Below, piece by piece: positions 62,959-64,000 of a stretch of DNA of 64,000 nt; the first letter of the stretch is position 1; each line of letters starts with the position of its first letter. Source of the stretch: Gemmatimonas sp. (GTDB taxonomy: Bacteria; Gemmatimonadota; Gemmatimonadetes; Gemmatimonadales; Gemmatimonadaceae); NCBI RefSeq assembly GCF_027531815.1, contig NZ_JAPZSK010000014.1:62001-126000 (forward strand), read 5' to 3'. Made by a program: the position numbers and the translations under genes. The notes under the pieces are model-generated. The model did not search any database, had not been told where the DNA came from, and worked only from the letters and a program-made list of their open reading frames with translations.

Positions 62959-63723
62959 TCAGCATCCCAGTCGCTCCAGATAATGCGGGAGCATCTTGCG
63001 CCACCACGGCCAGTCGTGGTTCACGTCGTGCCCCCACAGGTCGAAGATGTGGCCGATTCCCTTGCGGTCGAGCAGATCATGGAAGTCGCGGGAGTAATCG
63101 GGACGCTCATAGGCGCCCTGACCACTCACGATGGCGATACGCGAATGGTGCCGCAGCTGATCGAGCGCCCACCCTTCCACATTCGCCACGAACCACATGG
63201 GATTGTTGAAGTAGCAGTTGTCGTCGGAGTAGCCGTGGAAGTAGCTGGGCGACAGGTCGAAGAACCCGCTCATGCCAATGGTGCCGCCAAACAGGTCAGG
63301 ACGACGGAAGAACGCATTGGCGGCGTGGAAGCAGCCGAAGCTGGCCCCGGTGGTGAGGGCGCGGGCGCCACTGTCGCCGCAGATGTGGCGAATGAACGGC
63401 GCCACTTCCTCTTCCACGTAGTGTGAATAGAGTGCCTGACGCCGTGCGCGTTCCGGCACGGGCAAGCCACGATCCATCCACGCGAGGCGGTTGATGCTAT
63501 CGATCGAGAAGACGCGGATCCGCCCCTGCTGCAGCAGCGGCTCGACGGCCTTGATGAGCCAGAACCGCTCGTTCTCGAGAAAGTCGGCGGCGGCGGTTGG
63601 GAAGAGCAACACCGGCTGACCGCGCCAGCCGTAGCTCACAATGGGCATCTCGAGACCGAGTGCCGGACTGCGCCACCGGTCGATGCGCCGGGGCAGATGC
63701 GGATCCACGAACTGAGGAGACAT
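62959..63723 (-). CDS. Esterase-family alpha/beta hydrolase (putative esterase D type)
   Basis: 254 residues, no signal peptide. Recognisable parts: VLLFPTAAADFLENERFW, VFSIDSINRLAWMDRG, the nucleophile elbow TTGASFGCFHAANAF (G-x-S-x-G), MSGFFDLSPSYFHG, a strand with SGQGAYE, and the final His in LWGHDVNHDWPWW. This matches the putative-esterase (esterase D/antigen 85-like) family seen in Gram-negatives. Substrate unknown. First gene of a five-gene run on this strand, 59 bp upstream of the dipeptidase. Confidence 0.88.
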   Translation of the reverse strand: MSPQFVDPHLPRRIDRWRSPALGLEMPIVSYGWRGQPVLLFPTAAADFLENERFWLIKAVEPLLQQGRIRVFSIDSINRLAWMDRGLPVPERARRQALYSHYVEEEVAPFIRHICGDSGARALTTGASFGCFHAANAFFRRPDLFGGTIGMSGFFDLSPSYFHGYSDDNCYFNNPMWFVANVEGWALDQLRHHSRIAIVSGQGAYERPDYSRDFHDLLDRKGIGHIFDLWGHDVNHDWPWWRKMLPHYLERLGC

Positions 63724-63745
63724 CCCGGTAAGCTCACCCCCGGGT

Positions 63746-63789
63746 GCTCCCCCGGCCAGTACTGGCGCGCGCCGGTCTTCGGGGGCTCC
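63746..63789 (-). terminator. Imperfect hairpin in esterase/acetyltransferase gap
   Basis: GCTCCCCCGGCC (63746-63757) can pair imperfectly with GGTCTTCGGGGGCTCC (63774-63789); a self-complementary CCAGTACTGG sits within. Plausible terminator for the truncated acetyltransferase gene. Confidence 0.35.
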
Positions 63790-63807
63790 GCCGGCGTCAG
63801 TTGCCGA

Positions 63808-64000
63808 TCAGAGGGCCTTGGTGAAGCAGAACTTGCGACCGATCGACAGCTCGGAGCGCGAGATCGACCGATACCGGGCGATCTTCTCCGGGTAGATCTC
63901 GATGCTGGTGAGCGTGTAGCCCATGCGGAGGAACAGCGCTTCGGCGAGGGAGATGGCGAAGATCTCCCGGTGCCCCCGCTCGCGGGCCAGATGCTCGGCG
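63808..64000 (-). CDS. Acetyltransferase-like protein, C-terminal part (cut by window edge)
   Basis: Only the last ~63 residues are present: EHLARERGHREIFAISLAEA, then LFLRMGYTLTSIEIYPEKIA and RYRSISRSELSIGRKFCFTK, ending AL and TGA. A G-H/Y-R-x-I followed by a helix ending FLRMGY is the usual last part of GNAT acetyltransferases of the N-acetylglutamate synthase-like type. With the acetyl-CoA-binding core outside the window this remains a tentative family call. Confidence 0.5.
   Translation of the reverse strand, partial: AEHLARERGHREIFAISLAEALFLRMGYTLTSIEIYPEKIARYRSISRSELSIGRKFCFTKAL

Overview
The window is 64 kb of very GC-rich DNA, with dense genes, strong G/C bias at third codon positions and long spurious open frames opposite the real genes. 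It is chromosomal and mostly housekeeping or accessory metabolism. I see no rRNA, tRNA, transposase, integrase, phage gene or CRISPR array. A TolC/RND/adaptor efflux operon, outer-membrane-type secretion signals and Tat-exported enzymes point to a Gram-negative (diderm) bacterium. The mix of a large Asp-box (sortilin-like) secreted protein, secreted creatininase-like and DUF885 proteins, a RuBisCO-like protein, S9 peptidases and NTP/NDP-exchange-type transporters fits a Gemmatimonadota relative. That assignment is inference from gene content, not proof.

Layout. 0-10 kb: truncated serine hydrolase coupled to a secreted Asp-box protein; VanZ-like membrane protein; amino-acid permease followed by an unusual aldo/keto reductase-RidA fusion; secreted DUF885 protein. 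10-20 kb: PhoD phosphatase; MoeB-rhodanese; a RuBisCO-like protein in an operon with YjbQ; a class A beta-lactamase-like protein; an AraC regulator divergent from an NmrA-type reductase; a spermidine-synthase-like protein. 20-30 kb: oxyR divergent from katG with a recognisable OxyR operator; two tandem creatininase-fold secreted proteins with remodelled metal sites; a coupled membrane protein / winged-helix / uppS operon; a small membrane-protein frame interrupted by TGA; a DEAD-box helicase and a SET-domain protein. 30-40 kb: overlapping TfoX / molybdenum oxidoreductase / GNAT operon; yaeQ; a large inverted-repeat element; a four-gene NmrA-cupin-SDR-ilvE operon; fhs; yigZ; rhlE. 40-51 kb: sulfatase plus S9 peptidase operon; ABC exporter; acyl-ACP desaturase; ppc; lipoprotein GDPD; ankyrin protein. 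51-58 kb: tetR-tolC-adaptor-RND efflux locus with two matching operator-like boxes. 58-64 kb: a compact run of esterase, M19 dipeptidase, Tat-exported epimerase, cytoplasmic epimerase paralogue and transporter, then a truncated acetyltransferase.

Many neighbours overlap by 1 to 8 bp (TGATG, ATGA, GTGA, TAGTG junctions), so translational coupling is common and helped fix several starts. Convergent gene ends are often separated by strong GC hairpins (10.6, 23.6, 46.7 and 51.5 kb).

No complete novel defence or mobile system is visible. The best candidates for undescribed biology are the RuBisCO-like/YjbQ pair, the creatininase-like pair lacking canonical metal ligands, the AKR-RidA fusion without the RidA arginine, the paired Tat-exported and cytoplasmic epimerases, and the TGA-interrupted small membrane protein.
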